A stretch of 22,978 nucleotides of DNA, from positions 1 through 22,978 of the IMG/VR virus record IMGVR_UViG_3300038621_000085; one strand, 5' to 3'. The notes beneath the pieces are model-generated. The model saw only the letters and a program-made list of their open reading frames with translations. It did not search any database and had not been told where the DNA came from. This DNA comes from a virus. The position numbers and the translations under genes are program-made. Positions 14,369-22,748 of the stretch are shown here, piece after piece (positions within the stretch are counted from its first letter, which is position 1; each line of letters begins with the position of its first letter).

Positions 14369-14608
14369 ATGCCACAACACACTTATAGAAAAATATCGGA
14401 CGACTTGTTTTTGCCGGAGCGGGACACTCCCAACCCGGTAAGTCTAAGTAAATTGAAAACCGAACTGGAAGAGCTGAAAGCATCTAAAGGCACAGAGCCC
14501 ACTGACGCTGAATTAATCGAGTGGGCTAAACAAAACCATCCTTATTATGAGGATGATGCCCGAATTGCTGAATTGGAGGAGTTTGTTAATTATTTAGAAT
14601 CATTGTAA
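14369..14608 (+). CDS. Small unknown head-region protein (79 aa)
   Basis: Unrecognised acidic protein with a predicted helical C-terminal half (residues 25-79). A good ribosome binding site, AAGGAG 7 nt before the ATG, supports translation. It is placed 2 nt after the portal stop and 1 nt before the next start. Position suggests a head accessory role, but nothing in the sequence proves it. Confidence 0.65.
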   Translation: MPQHTYRKISDDLFLPERDTPNPVSLSKLKTELEELKASKGTEPTDAELIEWAKQNHPYYEDDARIAELEEFVNYLESL

Positions 14609-14609
14609 T

Positions 14610-15770
14610 ATGGCTATAACACTCTCAGGCACCCGCATAACAATAACTTACGAATCAGGCGATCCCAAGGGAGATTCGTTTGATAATCCTTATACCATGC
14701 AGGATATTTACGATGCTAATATTGCAGGAGGGTGGGGTGTTGTGCAAAAGATTGGTAATGTGTATATATTTGAGGCTTCGCTGTATATAGAGGGAAGTGA
14801 TACTTATTTTAAGGATGGTGGTTTTGGTTTATATTTTAATGCAAATAGTATAAATGATAGAGTTGTTTTTAATTTATATATGTGTTATTCATATATTGAG
14901 CGCTGCTCAGTTCAAATTCAAAATCTTACAAATGAATATTTTGACTTTCAAACAGATAAAGCAGAATTTTACCGCATAAATTTCCCTTATAATACTACTG
15001 TAGTATTTTATGGACCTGTTGCCAAAGGATGCTTTTTTCGTGATTGTTTTATAACAAAAAACTTAACAATAGATAGTTGTATCTTTATTAATGAAGAAAG
15101 AGATGCGTTAAATGTACGAGGAACTCCAGACTCTACAAAAAACTGTATTGTCCGTGATAGTAAATATGCACTTCACTTAAGAAGAGGTCCTGCTATTTTA
15201 AAAAATATAATATTAATAAACAATACGTTTGATTTCTGGTTTATTTCAACAAACGATACTTATGATATTATAGACAGTAAAGTTAATATAGACAAGCATG
15301 CAATAAGACCTGATTTTGATGGATATACAATACTTAATTTAAAATCCATTTTTCGCATCTATATCAACCAAGCTGCAAACGCCACTGCCAAACTTTATGA
15401 CCAGCACGGCACACTCATAGAAGAAGGCACGCTGGACGGGGATGGAAAATGGAACCTTGCCGACCCAGTAACTTATGCAAGCCGATACGTTGAAACAGAC
15501 GGCTCGCAAGTTGTAGAGAATACTAAAACAGTGTATGAACCCTTCAAATTAGTAGTAGAAAAAACAGGCTATAAAACGCTTGAGATACCAAATATATATG
15601 CAACTGTAGAAGAAAATGGCAGTCGCAAAGGAACACTAAGTCCTACGGTTGTGGAGGGGAAGATGGAGAAGAAAAATTATATACATAAGAAACTAAAAGG
15701 ACAAGTTACGACTAAGAGTATATCAGGTAGAGTAAAAACCAAAAAAGTAAAAGGAGTGGTATTAACATGA
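14610..15770 (+). CDS. Beta-helix-like structural protein with mosaic composition
   Basis: A 386-residue protein. Residues 50-247 show short repeating beta-strand units with Asn, Ile and Cys ladders (for example CSYIERCSVQIQNL, FRDCFITKNLTIDSCIF), as in right-handed beta-helix surface or fibre proteins. Residues 250-345 resemble a carboxypeptidase-regulatory-like beta-sandwich (ATAKLYDQHG, EKTGYKTLEI). The last 34 residues are basic with three short beta repeats (LKGQVTTK, ISGRVKTK, VKGVV). The coding DNA for the beta-helix part is much more AT-rich (25-30% G+C per line) than the part after 15360 (52% at 15421-15480), which suggests domain exchange. It may be a head fibre; an N-terminal enzyme role is not supported. 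Confidence 0.7.
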   Translation: MAITLSGTRITITYESGDPKGDSFDNPYTMQDIYDANIAGGWGVVQKIGNVYIFEASLYIEGSDTYFKDGGFGLYFNANSINDRVVFNLYMCYSYIERCSVQIQNLTNEYFDFQTDKAEFYRINFPYNTTVVFYGPVAKGCFFRDCFITKNLTIDSCIFINEERDALNVRGTPDSTKNCIVRDSKYALHLRRGPAILKNIILINNTFDFWFISTNDTYDIIDSKVNIDKHAIRPDFDGYTILNLKSIFRIYINQAANATAKLYDQHGTLIEEGTLDGDGKWNLADPVTYASRYVETDGSQVVENTKTVYEPFKLVVEKTGYKTLEIPNIYATVEENGSRKGTLSPTVVEGKMEKKNYIHKKLKGQVTTKSISGRVKTKKVKGVVLT

Positions 15771-16096
15771 GTATAAAAAAGACGGTAAATACTATTGAGG
15801 TTTACGAACAAAACACACTCCCAGTTACTTGTGAGGTTAGCGGTTTGGGTTCATTATCTGGATACACTCCACGATTGATGGTAAAAGAAAATTTGGATGA
15901 TGCAGATAGTGAGGCATTGATTGATGTTACTGGCGGAGTCACTGACTTAATAATTGATTTTACTATACCTTTTTCAGACAATGAAATAACCCCGGGAGTA
16001 TATTATTATGATATTACTTTAGAGGAAGATGCTGGTTCAGAGAAATATACAGTAGTTCAAGATTATTATATAATACTTAAATCCGTGAGGTACTAA
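15767..16096 (+). CDS. BppU-N-like beta-sandwich structural protein (109 aa)
   Basis: A 109-residue all-beta protein with an early segment of VYEQNTLPVTCEV, a middle with DVTGGVTDLIIDFTIP and an end with TPGVYYYDITLEED. This pattern resembles the N-terminal fold of phage BppU/baseplate upper proteins and related decoration domains. It overlaps the beta-helix gene by 4 nt (ATGA) and its own stop overlaps the next start by 1 nt, so it is co-translated with them. It may pair with the beta-helix protein as a head or neck accessory. The GGAG ribosome site is 10 nt upstream. Confidence 0.55.
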   Translation: MSIKKTVNTIEVYEQNTLPVTCEVSGLGSLSGYTPRLMVKENLDDADSEALIDVTGGVTDLIIDFTIPFSDNEITPGVYYYDITLEEDAGSEKYTVVQDYYIILKSVRY

Positions 16097-17061
16097 TGAA
16101 TAATTGCTCCATACATACTAATACTTCTCCTGTTTTGTCAGTCCATACTCAGGCAGAGGGCTATGACCCCTCCCGGACGACTACGTTAAGGAATTTGTTT
16201 GCTCGGAAGATGCGCAAGCGGTTCCGTAGATTACGTGGTGTTATCAGGGAGGCGGTCGTGGCTCAGGACTGTTTTGCATTGGAAGAAGGTATTATGACTC
16301 AGCAGCAAATGACAGGACCCGGGAGGCAGGCGTTTGATTTCCCTCGGTCATCGAAGAAAGTTAGTGCATTCATGGATTGGTTGCAACGCCAGCAAACCAA
16401 CGGTATACTGGAGGTAACAAACGCCGATCAGGTTGGTAATTCAGTGGATTCAATGTGGTCGAATACGTATATCAATGACAGTTACAAGCGAGGAGTTCAG
16501 CGAGCAAGAGGACAGATGATAGAAGCGGGAATGCACGTTCCCAGCATGGAAGAGACAGGAGGTATAGAAGCAACAATGCAAGCCCCGATTCATGCGGATC
16601 GAGTTGGGTTACTATATACAAGAGTATATAATGAGTTGAAAGGCATTACGGATGCTATGGATCAGCAAATTAGTCGGGTTCTTTCACAAGGATTGGCAGA
16701 TGGAGATCACCCGCGTTTGATTGCTCGTAAGTTGAACTCCGTCATAAGTGGAATGAGTCAAGCGGATTTGGGTATTACTGATTCACTGGGCAGGCGTATT
16801 CCACCAGAACGTCGAGCGGCAATGCTTGCCCGAACTGAAGTTATAAGAGCTCATGCGGAAGGGCAGTTGAATGAGTTTCAAAATTGGGGAGTTGAGCAAG
16901 TCAATGTAAGAGCGGAGTGGGTTACCGCAGGTGATCAACGGGTCTGTCCACGATGTGCGAGCAGAGAAGGCGAAACTTATACGATTGAACAGGCAAAGGG
17001 ATTGATACCACTTCACCCACAGTGCCGTTGCATTTGGTTACCATATAGACAAGAAAATTAA
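16096..17061 (+). CDS. Head morphogenesis protein, Mu gpF / SPP1 gp7 type
   Basis: A 321-residue minor head protein that in Mu and SPP1 binds the portal and enters the procapsid. The C-terminal half contains the family signature: LARTEVIRAHAEGQ (244-257), then Cys284 and Cys287 in VCPRC, and HPQCRC (His307, Cys310, Cys312), probably a zinc-stabilised fold. The N-terminus is basic and helical. A GAGGT ribosome site is close to the ATG. It is followed by the protease-scaffold gene after 5 nt, a common order in phage head operons. Confidence 0.9.
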   Translation: MNNCSIHTNTSPVLSVHTQAEGYDPSRTTTLRNLFARKMRKRFRRLRGVIREAVVAQDCFALEEGIMTQQQMTGPGRQAFDFPRSSKKVSAFMDWLQRQQTNGILEVTNADQVGNSVDSMWSNTYINDSYKRGVQRARGQMIEAGMHVPSMEETGGIEATMQAPIHADRVGLLYTRVYNELKGITDAMDQQISRVLSQGLADGDHPRLIARKLNSVISGMSQADLGITDSLGRRIPPERRAAMLARTEVIRAHAEGQLNEFQNWGVEQVNVRAEWVTAGDQRVCPRCASREGETYTIEQAKGLIPLHPQCRCIWLPYRQEN

Positions 17062-17066
17062 TAGAT

Positions 17067-19172
17067 ATGCCTTGGACAGTAGCAGATGTAGATAGATTCA
17101 AACAAGGATTGACCGAAGCGGAGAAACGCCGTTGGGTTAGGATAGCGAATAGCGTCCTGCGGCGTTGTTTGGATAACGGAGGTTCACAAGATGAATGTGA
17201 AGCATCTGCGATAAGGCAAGCGAATGGATCAGTAGGAAACAATCAACAAGTTATGGATAACTTACTATACATACAAGTGAATAACCGTTATAGTCTTAGG
17301 CGGGTTCAACACCAAGGCCGGCAGCATTTGGTTGCGCCTGTGGTTATGATGGTTGAAGGAGTTCACTCAGGATCTCACGGAGCTGTTTTGCATCTCGCAG
17401 AAGAGTTAGGCAGAATACCGGGGTCTTGGGATGGTATTCCTGTAACTATCGGGCACCCGGAAGATAATAATGGTCAAGGCATCTCTGCCAATTCTCCAAC
17501 AGTGATCGACCGTGAAGCAGTTGGCAGGGTGTATAATACTCACATGGATGGTGATAAGCTCAAAGCAGAAGTATGGCTAGATGAGCAGCGATTGATTGCA
17601 GTTGCACCAAACGCTTACCAAGCTATTGAGCAAGGAAACATCTTAGAAGTGAGTGTAGGGGTGTTCACCGACCAACAGGTCGAAGAAGGTGAGCACCAAG
17701 GCGAACATTACGTAGCCATTGCCAGAAATCATAGACCTGACCACCTTGCAATTTTGCCCGATGAGCGAGGTGCTTGTTCTACAGAGGATGGCTGTGGCAT
17801 ACGACTTAATCAACAAGGAGGTAAGATGAACAAAAAGGTTCAGACCTTAGCAGTGAGAAACGCTGCGAGAACTCCTAATTATGATGGGACATCTTCAGGG
17901 GATTGGAATGCTCCAGATTTTTCAGCGTGTGTGGCCGGGTATTACAAACACCACACGGATGTTTCTGAGCCGGACGATGGTGTGAATACGGTAGATGAAG
18001 CTCCGCAGGCGATGAAGAATTGGATTGCTTCATTGTCATTACTTGGCAATTCCGGTGCTGAAACATTTGAGCATCTGATGTATTTTCCTGTAGTTAACCC
18101 AGATACTATGGAGTTGAATGAGAATGCGTTACGTGCGGTTATTGGTGGTCGGGGAGCTCAAGCAGCTATTCCTGACAGTACTCGAAATTCAGCACGTAGA
18201 AAAGCTTACCGCTTGCTTAATGAGGAATTTGATGCCGGGTTAGAAATCCCGGAAGACCTTCAATCATTGAAAGAACGAGCAAGTGTGGAGGGTTACGCTA
18301 TGACTCCGCTCAATAACAGAACGGGTTATACTGAACTGGCTCATGTTATCCAACGGCGTTTGGATAGTATGGATGAGAACGGTAAGTTGCATTATCTACA
18401 AGAATTGTATGAAACGGATTTCATATATAGGATTGAACAACGGAACGATAATGCAATGTATTACCGACAGCGGTATACCGTACCTGAAGAAGGAGCGGTT
18501 GATTTTGTAGGTGACCCAACTCGAGTACAACGGAAAGTTGAATATGTAGAAATGGTAGAACAAAACAAATTCAAAAACCAAAATTCTATGGCAAATAAGA
18601 AAGAAGGTTGCTGTGAAGAAAAAGTAAAACAACTCATAGCAAACGAAAGAACGAAGTTCACTGAAAACCACAAAGAGTGGTTGATGGAACAAAGTGAGGA
18701 AATGCTGGATACGCTTTTCCCGGAAGAGCCAGAAACAAACCAGAACGGTGATGGTGGTGATGATGGTAAAGAAGGTAAAACTCAAACTAAATCCGAACCG
18801 CAAGTAAATGGTGAACAACTGGCTGAAGCACTGAAAGAGTATGCACAAACTCCCGAGAAATTCATTGAACTTGCACCCGCAGAGGTACAAGATCAGTTGA
18901 AGTCAGGACTTAATCTACATCGCCAAGAGCGAAACGATATGATTAAGAAAATTGTGAACAACGCCGGTGAAAATGGTTTCACCGAGGATGAGTTAAAGCA
19001 GATGAGTACTGATCAACTGCGAAAGATGACTAACATGATTCCTGAACCGGGTAATTACACGCTGAACGGCGGAGGTTCACCAAGACCTTCAAACAATCAG
19101 GAGCGAACTCCTATGATGCCGGGAAGTACTGAACCTCAGCTAAATCAGGATGATAAAACCAAAAAAGAGTAA
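17067..19172 (+). CDS. Capsid maturation protease-scaffold fusion (DUF2213 type)
   Basis: A 701-residue fusion. Residues 1-55 are a small helical domain common in phages (MPWTVADVDRFKQGL, then ASAIRQANG). Residues 85-248 match the DUF2213 prohead-protease family; likely catalytic residues are His130 (IGHP), Ser196 (LEVSVGVF) and His226 (RPDHLAILP). Residues 265-400 hold a phage-specific domain (RTPNYDGTSSGDW, then SARRKAYRLLNEEF). Residues 500-701 are charged, helical and low in complexity, as in scaffold proteins. An internal AAGGAGGT plus ATG at 17826 would make the C-terminal 448 residues alone. It precedes the decoration and major capsid genes. Confidence 0.85.
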   Translation: MPWTVADVDRFKQGLTEAEKRRWVRIANSVLRRCLDNGGSQDECEASAIRQANGSVGNNQQVMDNLLYIQVNNRYSLRRVQHQGRQHLVAPVVMMVEGVHSGSHGAVLHLAEELGRIPGSWDGIPVTIGHPEDNNGQGISANSPTVIDREAVGRVYNTHMDGDKLKAEVWLDEQRLIAVAPNAYQAIEQGNILEVSVGVFTDQQVEEGEHQGEHYVAIARNHRPDHLAILPDERGACSTEDGCGIRLNQQGGKMNKKVQTLAVRNAARTPNYDGTSSGDWNAPDFSACVAGYYKHHTDVSEPDDGVNTVDEAPQAMKNWIASLSLLGNSGAETFEHLMYFPVVNPDTMELNENALRAVIGGRGAQAAIPDSTRNSARRKAYRLLNEEFDAGLEIPEDLQSLKERASVEGYAMTPLNNRTGYTELAHVIQRRLDSMDENGKLHYLQELYETDFIYRIEQRNDNAMYYRQRYTVPEEGAVDFVGDPTRVQRKVEYVEMVEQNKFKNQNSMANKKEGCCEEKVKQLIANERTKFTENHKEWLMEQSEEMLDTLFPEEPETNQNGDGGDDGKEGKTQTKSEPQVNGEQLAEALKEYAQTPEKFIELAPAEVQDQLKSGLNLHRQERNDMIKKIVNNAGENGFTEDELKQMSTDQLRKMTNMIPEPGNYTLNGGGSPRPSNNQERTPMMPGSTEPQLNQDDKTKKE
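17815..17828 (+). promoter_or_regulatory. Internal Shine-Dalgarno and ATG for a nested scaffold product
   Basis: Within the protease gene, AAGGAGGT (17815-17822) precedes an in-frame ATG (17826, Met254 of the fusion). The spacer from GGAGG is 4 nt, slightly short. The site lies just after the end of the protease domain, so it would give a separate scaffold-type protein of 448 residues, as lambda C contains Nu3. Confidence 0.55.
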
Positions 19173-19183
19173 GGAGGTAAAAA

Positions 19184-19660
19184 ATGGGTTATAACACAAT
19201 TAAGTTAAAGGACATGCTTCACATCCGAGAAGAGTATAAGGCAGCTTCTGCTGTTACTCCCGGGATGCTTTTGGAGCTGAATGGTTCCTCAAAAGTCCAA
19301 GCTCATTCTAGCGCTGGGCAAAATATCTTACCGATGGTTGCTTATGAAGACGAATTGCAAGGCAAAACCATTGATGAAGACTATGCTGCGGATGATCCCG
19401 TTCAGTGTTGGGTTCCTACGCGCGGAGATAAGGCGTATCTAATCCTGGCAGATGGTCAGAACATTACTCAGGGAGATTTCCTTGAAAGTGATGGCAATGG
19501 CTATGTCCAGAAGCATGAAGCCGATTCCGCAGGAGTCGTTGAATACGGACATCCTATTGTAGGAGTAGCGCTTGAAGACCTTGACCTCAGTGGTTCGTCC
19601 GGTGAAGAGTCAAGTGGTCCTCTTGGATATAATAAGCGAATCAAAGTACAAATTCTGTAA
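19184..19660 (+). CDS. Head decoration-type protein (158 aa)
   Basis: A 158-residue, beta-rich, acidic protein with many Gly and Ser, placed directly before the major capsid gene where phage decoration proteins usually lie. Residues 18-45 (AASAVTPGMLLELNG) and the Gly/Asp-rich middle resemble the small capsid-stabilising proteins that follow a scaffold. A Ser/Gly-rich linker is present near residues 137-145. The ribosome site AGGAGGT, 5 nt before the ATG, is near ideal, fitting high expression. No transmembrane segment is seen. Confidence 0.7.
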   Translation: MGYNTIKLKDMLHIREEYKAASAVTPGMLLELNGSSKVQAHSSAGQNILPMVAYEDELQGKTIDEDYAADDPVQCWVPTRGDKAYLILADGQNITQGDFLESDGNGYVQKHEADSAGVVEYGHPIVGVALEDLDLSGSSGEESSGPLGYNKRIKVQIL

Positions 19661-19680
19661 TTAGAAAGGAGGATATATCT

Positions 19681-20775
19681 ATGAATAAGACGAAGATGAA
19701 TTTCAACAATGGAGGTCATGTTCAAGACCCTGTCTTGGATCAATATATGCAAACCAATACTCAACTGAATATTGGTGCGATGAGGCCTTACATTGACCAC
19801 GATGGTACTCCATGTATGGCGGTATATAAGGGAGGTGATCCCAATAAACCGGAGAATTACATGGTTAAGCCTGTAAATAACGCCACGCTGCGGCGTGATG
19901 AGTGGAAAACACTTGATGAGTCAGTTAAACGAGTTGCTCGTGAACGTCTAACTGGAGTACAGGATCTTATTGACAATGGTTTGGTCTTTGACCTCAACAA
20001 TGCCATGGGAACAACTGTACTCGAGTACCACGATGTAGACGACAGCTTGGAAGCTGAAATGTCTATGGACGGTATTTCCCGTTCCAACAATGATAGACCG
20101 AACTTTGGAACCAATTACTTGCCGATTCCTATTATTCATGTTGATTACCAGCTGAATCTTAGGGCATTGTCAGCAAGTAGAAACATGGGTAATCCATTGG
20201 ATACTACATTGGCGGAAAATGCTGCCCGTAGAGTATTAGAAAAGCGAGAGTCATTGCTTTTCACTGATACTAAATATAACTTTTCGGGCGGCACAATCTA
20301 TAGTTATTTGAACCATCCTGACAGAAATCAGGTTACGTTAAGTGCTAACTGGGATGAGCTTTCTGCAACCAGTACACAAAGTATTGGTGAACAGATTGTG
20401 GATGATGTTATTTCTATGAAACAATCGCTTATCGCTAAAAACCAGTTTGGACCTTACGTTGTTTACATTCCTCAAAACTATGAAACCGTGATGGATAAGG
20501 ACTACGATACAACTCGTGGAAATACCATCCGTTCAAGAATCGAGGCGTTGGAGAACGTACAGAAAGTTAAGGTAGTCGATAAACTGCCAGATGACAACGT
20601 TCTCATGGTTCAAATGACAAGTGAAACCGTGCGGTTAGTACGAGGTTTGGATATCCAGAATGTTGAATGGAAATCCGAAGGTAACTTTGTTACTAATTAC
20701 AAGGTTATGGCAATTCAAGTTCCTCAGATCAGAAGCGATCAGAATGGAAATTGTGGAGTTGCCCACCTTGCTTAA
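19681..20775 (+). CDS. Major capsid protein, encapsulin-like HK97 fold
   Basis: A 364-residue major capsid protein. Residues 74-165 show a pattern shared with encapsulin/linocin-type HK97 shells: EWKTLDESVKRVARERL, GVQDLIDNGL, TTVLEYHDVDD, EMSMDGISRSNNDRPNF and PIPIIHVDY. The rest includes LDTTLAENAARRVLEKRE and an E-loop/P-domain region. It lacks a long N-terminal scaffold segment, consistent with the separate scaffold upstream. The ribosome site AAAGGAGG is strong. Placement after protease and decoration genes and before a hairpin at 20786-20812 completes the capsid module. Confidence 0.9.
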   Translation: MNKTKMNFNNGGHVQDPVLDQYMQTNTQLNIGAMRPYIDHDGTPCMAVYKGGDPNKPENYMVKPVNNATLRRDEWKTLDESVKRVARERLTGVQDLIDNGLVFDLNNAMGTTVLEYHDVDDSLEAEMSMDGISRSNNDRPNFGTNYLPIPIIHVDYQLNLRALSASRNMGNPLDTTLAENAARRVLEKRESLLFTDTKYNFSGGTIYSYLNHPDRNQVTLSANWDELSATSTQSIGEQIVDDVISMKQSLIAKNQFGPYVVYIPQNYETVMDKDYDTTRGNTIRSRIEALENVQKVKVVDKLPDDNVLMVQMTSETVRLVRGLDIQNVEWKSEGNFVTNYKVMAIQVPQIRSDQNGNCGVAHLA

Positions 20776-20785
20776 TAACTAATGT

Positions 20786-20812
20786 AGTTGGCTTAATCAC
20801 CAGTCAACTTTT
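20786..20812 (+). terminator. Weak hairpin with T-run after the capsid gene
   Basis: AGTTGGCT pairs with AGTCAACT (7 Watson-Crick pairs and one G-U) around an 8-nt loop, then TTTT. It is a weak intrinsic terminator or a 3' end stabiliser between the capsid gene and the next gene, which could keep capsid mRNA in excess. Confidence 0.4.
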
Positions 20813-20824
20813 AAATCGTAAGTT

Positions 20825-21352
20825 ATGAAAAGAAACGATAATACAATTATGTGGAAGAAGAACGGAGGCGGAACATTTCGTCTACCATCGGGTAAAATCA
20901 TAAAACCGAATCAGAAGTTCCGCGCACGTATTGATGAAATACCAAAGGCGTTCCGTGATCAGATAATTCCATTGGAAGACATATCTGAGATGAACGGTGA
21001 AGTGAAAGCCCCTGAGTACAATAAACAGGATGCAGGATTATTCTACATCATGGATGAAGAAGGACCTGTAACTGATAAGACTTACTCAGAGGAGATGGCT
21101 AATCAAATCGTAGAAGAAGGATTTGAAAGAAAAGCCAAACAAGGCGGTTGGATTGATTTAGTTGATCCTTCAGGCGATGCGATTAACAAAAAGTCTCTAA
21201 CATCTGAAGATGCTGAAGAGATTGAAAGCGCTGAACTTTATAAGGAGAAAGCCGAGCTGTTCAACATTGTTGACGGTCAAGGTAAACAAGTCAATGAGGT
21301 TCCGCTGTCTGAAGAAGACGCGGATGAGATGATAAAAGAGCTTATTGGATGA
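20825..21352 (+). CDS. Protein with three imperfect repeats, unknown (175 aa)
   Basis: Unrecognised. After a basic N-terminus with a short beta segment (FRLPSGKIIKP) come three imperfect units of about 27 residues, at roughly 73-99, 110-136 and 146-173. Each has a hydrophobic-Asp start (IMDEEG, LVDPSG, IVDGQG), then about eight residues, then a helix with SEE/SED and Ala (YSEEMANQIV, TSEDAEEIE, SEEDADEMI). The acidic repeats could bind a partner protein or cation. Its stop overlaps the next start (ATGA). The position after the capsid gene suggests a head-completion or adaptor role, unproven. Confidence 0.6.
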   Translation: MKRNDNTIMWKKNGGGTFRLPSGKIIKPNQKFRARIDEIPKAFRDQIIPLEDISEMNGEVKAPEYNKQDAGLFYIMDEEGPVTDKTYSEEMANQIVEEGFERKAKQGGWIDLVDPSGDAINKKSLTSEDAEEIESAELYKEKAELFNIVDGQGKQVNEVPLSEEDADEMIKELIG

Positions 21353-22050
21353 AATGGATAGTGCCTGAAATATGGAAGGGAGGAGAATGTTGGATTATCG
21401 GAGGAGGTCCTTCGATAGTTGAACAATTCAACATCCCGAAAGACGTTGTTAAGAGGGTGCGTGCTGGTGAGTTACCGCTTAGTGCGTATTCTCCTTACCT
21501 TTCATCTATCCATGACAGACACGTAATAGGAGTTAACGTTGCGTTTATGATCGGGAACTGGATTGATGTGTTATTTTTTGGTGATGGTAAGTTTTATTTA
21601 AAACACCGAGAAGCGATTGATAATTTTCCAAACTTGAAGGTAACATGCTCGGGCAACTTCGGACCTAAGTATAAGAATATAAAATACCTTGCCCGTACCG
21701 GGAACAACAAACCACGAGGATTGACCGGAGATAAAGGCAAAGTTTGTTGGAATAGAAATAGTGGAGCCGCTGCAATTAACATGGCAGTACATACAGGAGT
21801 AAAACGAATTATACTGCTTGGGTTTGATATGAAGTTGGATGATGAGAAGCGACAACATTGGCACGATGTATATAATAAAGGTATTCGGGATGGTTCAACC
21901 CACCCACCGAGATTACCATTCAATAAACATCTAATTGGATTTGATGCGATTAAGCAGGATGCTCTAAACATGGGAGTTGACATAATTAACGCCAATCCGA
22001 ATAGTGCGATAAAACAGTTTTATAGATGTAATGTTAAGGAATTACTATGA
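21349..22050 (+). CDS. DUF115-like (MAF/MptE-type) protein
   Basis: A 233-residue Rossmann-like protein. WIIGGGPS (15-22) is the Gly-rich loop of the DUF115 family, and the later VNVAFMIGNWIDVLFFGDGKFY and SGAAAINMAVHTGVKRIILLGFDM segments match the core of that family, known for the pterin kinase MptE and flagellin glycan factors. In phages such genes often stand next to glycosyltransferases. Here a glycosyltransferase follows with a 4-nt overlap (ATGA). The exact reaction cannot be told. Confidence 0.75.
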   Translation: MKWIVPEIWKGGECWIIGGGPSIVEQFNIPKDVVKRVRAGELPLSAYSPYLSSIHDRHVIGVNVAFMIGNWIDVLFFGDGKFYLKHREAIDNFPNLKVTCSGNFGPKYKNIKYLARTGNNKPRGLTGDKGKVCWNRNSGAAAINMAVHTGVKRIILLGFDMKLDDEKRQHWHDVYNKGIRDGSTHPPRLPFNKHLIGFDAIKQDALNMGVDIINANPNSAIKQFYRCNVKELL

Positions 22051-22748
22051 TAACTATTGCTTGCGTATATAAGTCGGGAAAGAAGTTCAATATAAGTTAT
22101 GTTGAAAAGCTGTATAACATGGTTAGCAGAAATATGACTCTGCCTTTTGAGTTTGTTTGCCTGACTGATGTCCAAGCGGATGTTCCTTTTCGACTGATCA
22201 AGTTGAAATATGAGTTGCCCGGTTGGTGGAGTAAGTTTGAACTTTTCAGACACGGGATATATAATACGGATTATGTTCTTTACTTCGATCTTGATACACT
22301 TATTCTTCGTAATATTGATGAAATAACAGAAGTAGTAAGGCAACATGAGTTCCTGATGCTTCGTGGATTTAATTTAGAAGCCCGTAAGTTAGGAGATACT
22401 CCAGCTTCAGGTATAATGGGATTTAAGGTGGGTTCAGAAATCATTAATTACATATACAGTGAGTTCTTCAAAGACCCGGCGTTGAACATACGTAAAACAG
22501 AAGCAAAAGGAGGTCCCGGTGGGCAAGGAGGTGATCAAGGATTTACCGGTGATTTGCTTGGATGGGATAATATTAAGAAATTCCAAGATTATCTCCCAGA
22601 AGGATATATTGCAGGGAAGCAAGTGGTTAAAAATTATAAGATGGTCATGCCTGATTATAACATAGTGGCGTGGTCAGGTTATCCAACTTTGGAGGAATTG
22701 TATAACAAACAAGTTAGTTACCAATGGGTCAACAAGATATGGAAATAA
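22047..22748 (+). CDS. Glycosyltransferase with DxD motif (GT8-like)
   Basis: A 233-residue GT-A type glycosyltransferase. The start (ITIACVYKSG) is a nucleotide-binding beta strand and turn, and the DxD metal/nucleotide-sugar motif is DLD at 81-83 (YVLYFDLDTLIL). A Gly-rich loop with GDQGF is at about 153-170. It has no membrane segment. AAGGA stands before the ATG and the start overlaps the DUF115-like stop by 4 nt. It likely moves a sugar onto a virion protein or a phage glycan; acceptor unknown. Confidence 0.82.
   Translation: MITIACVYKSGKKFNISYVEKLYNMVSRNMTLPFEFVCLTDVQADVPFRLIKLKYELPGWWSKFELFRHGIYNTDYVLYFDLDTLILRNIDEITEVVRQHEFLMLRGFNLEARKLGDTPASGIMGFKVGSEIINYIYSEFFKDPALNIRKTEAKGGPGGQGGDQGFTGDLLGWDNIKKFQDYLPEGYIAGKQVVKNYKMVMPDYNIVAWSGYPTLEELYNKQVSYQWVNKIWK

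Noticed and set aside
18396-18890. Minus-strand 164-codon hydrophobic frame opposite the scaffold region
   Set aside because: It is the shadow of the charged scaffold sequence and lies against the transcription direction of the whole block.
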